From Arthrobacter sp. (GTDB lineage Bacteria; Actinomycetota; Actinomycetes; Actinomycetales; Micrococcaceae), in NCBI GenBank assembly GCA_018260285.1, contig JAGLBH010000008.1, positions 1 through 22,684 of the forward strand: a stretch of 22,684 bases of DNA, given 5' to 3'. The position numbers and the translations under genes were made by a program. The notes beneath the pieces are model-generated. The model was not told where the DNA came from. It saw only the letters and a program-made list of their open reading frames with translations, and made no database searches. Shown here piece by piece: positions 22,593 to 22,684 of the stretch; position 1 is the stretch's first letter; every line of letters starts with the position of its first letter.

Positions 22593-22684
22593 TCAGAGGG
22601 TCGGCGCAACAACCCCCGTAAGAATCTCGTTGAGCTTATCAGCAGGATTCGCCCACTGAAGCGTCGCCCGCGGACGCCTGTTCA
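22593..22684 (-). CDS. IS30-family transposase, C-terminal fragment (runs off right edge)
   Basis: The last 30 codons read NRRPRATLQWANPADKLNEI followed by LTGVVAPTL and a TGA. The NRRPR-TL-W-(T/N)PA--LNE pattern is the hallmark C-terminus of IS30-type DDE transposases. The DDE core and N-terminal HTH would lie beyond the window. Whether the element is complete cannot be told here. The gene is convergent with dedA. Confidence 0.85.
   Translation of the reverse strand, partial: NRRPRATLQWANPADKLNEILTGVVAPTL

Overview
High-GC DNA with GTG/TTG starts, many apparently leaderless promoters (a TAnnnT-like -10 box 6-7 nt before the start codon) and actinobacterial gene families. The best guess is an actinobacterium of the Micrococcales (Micrococcaceae-like); the genus cannot be fixed from this window.

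Left part (1-6830), all on the minus strand: branched-chain amino acid (BCAA) biosynthesis. Going leftwards from 2973 there is a promoter, an 11-codon leader peptide [11 protein letters not shown], a transcription attenuator, then ilvB, ilvN and ilvC (ilvC runs off the left edge). A DUF969/DUF979 membrane pair, annotated elsewhere as a 5-oxoproline transporter, lies between ilvB and ilvD and ends in a very long terminator. ilvD is to its right.

Middle (6999-11983), plus strand: an unknown 144-aa protein, tRNA-Lys(CTT), a 303-bp gene-free stretch with a 32-bp tandem hairpin repeat, a Bcp/PrxQ peroxiredoxin, tRNA-Leu(TAG), an orphan family 5 solute-binding lipoprotein, and malate:quinone oxidoreductase.

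Right-centre (11970-18609): an Lrp/AsnC regulator coupled to a transglutaminase-like protein runs leftwards. It is divergent from a tight operon for a branched-chain-type 2-oxoacid dehydrogenase: E1-alpha, E1-beta, a 108-aa protein that is only the lipoyl domain of E2, and an alpha/beta hydrolase. E2's E3-binding and acyltransferase domains and E3 are absent. A second, paralogous 238-aa hydrolase lies beyond an MHS-family transporter that seems to have lost about 50 residues (TM2-TM3 and motif A). The lipoyl-domain/hydrolase arrangement is the most unusual system here.

Right end (18530-22684): an intact MFS exporter-like protein, an unknown 274-aa protein, a DEDDh exonuclease with a BRCT domain, a DedA membrane protein, and the C-terminal end of an IS30-type transposase running off the edge.

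Functionally the window joins BCAA synthesis under attenuation control with a probable BCAA-keto-acid degradation operon next to an Lrp-type regulator. No CRISPR array, prophage or origin is visible.
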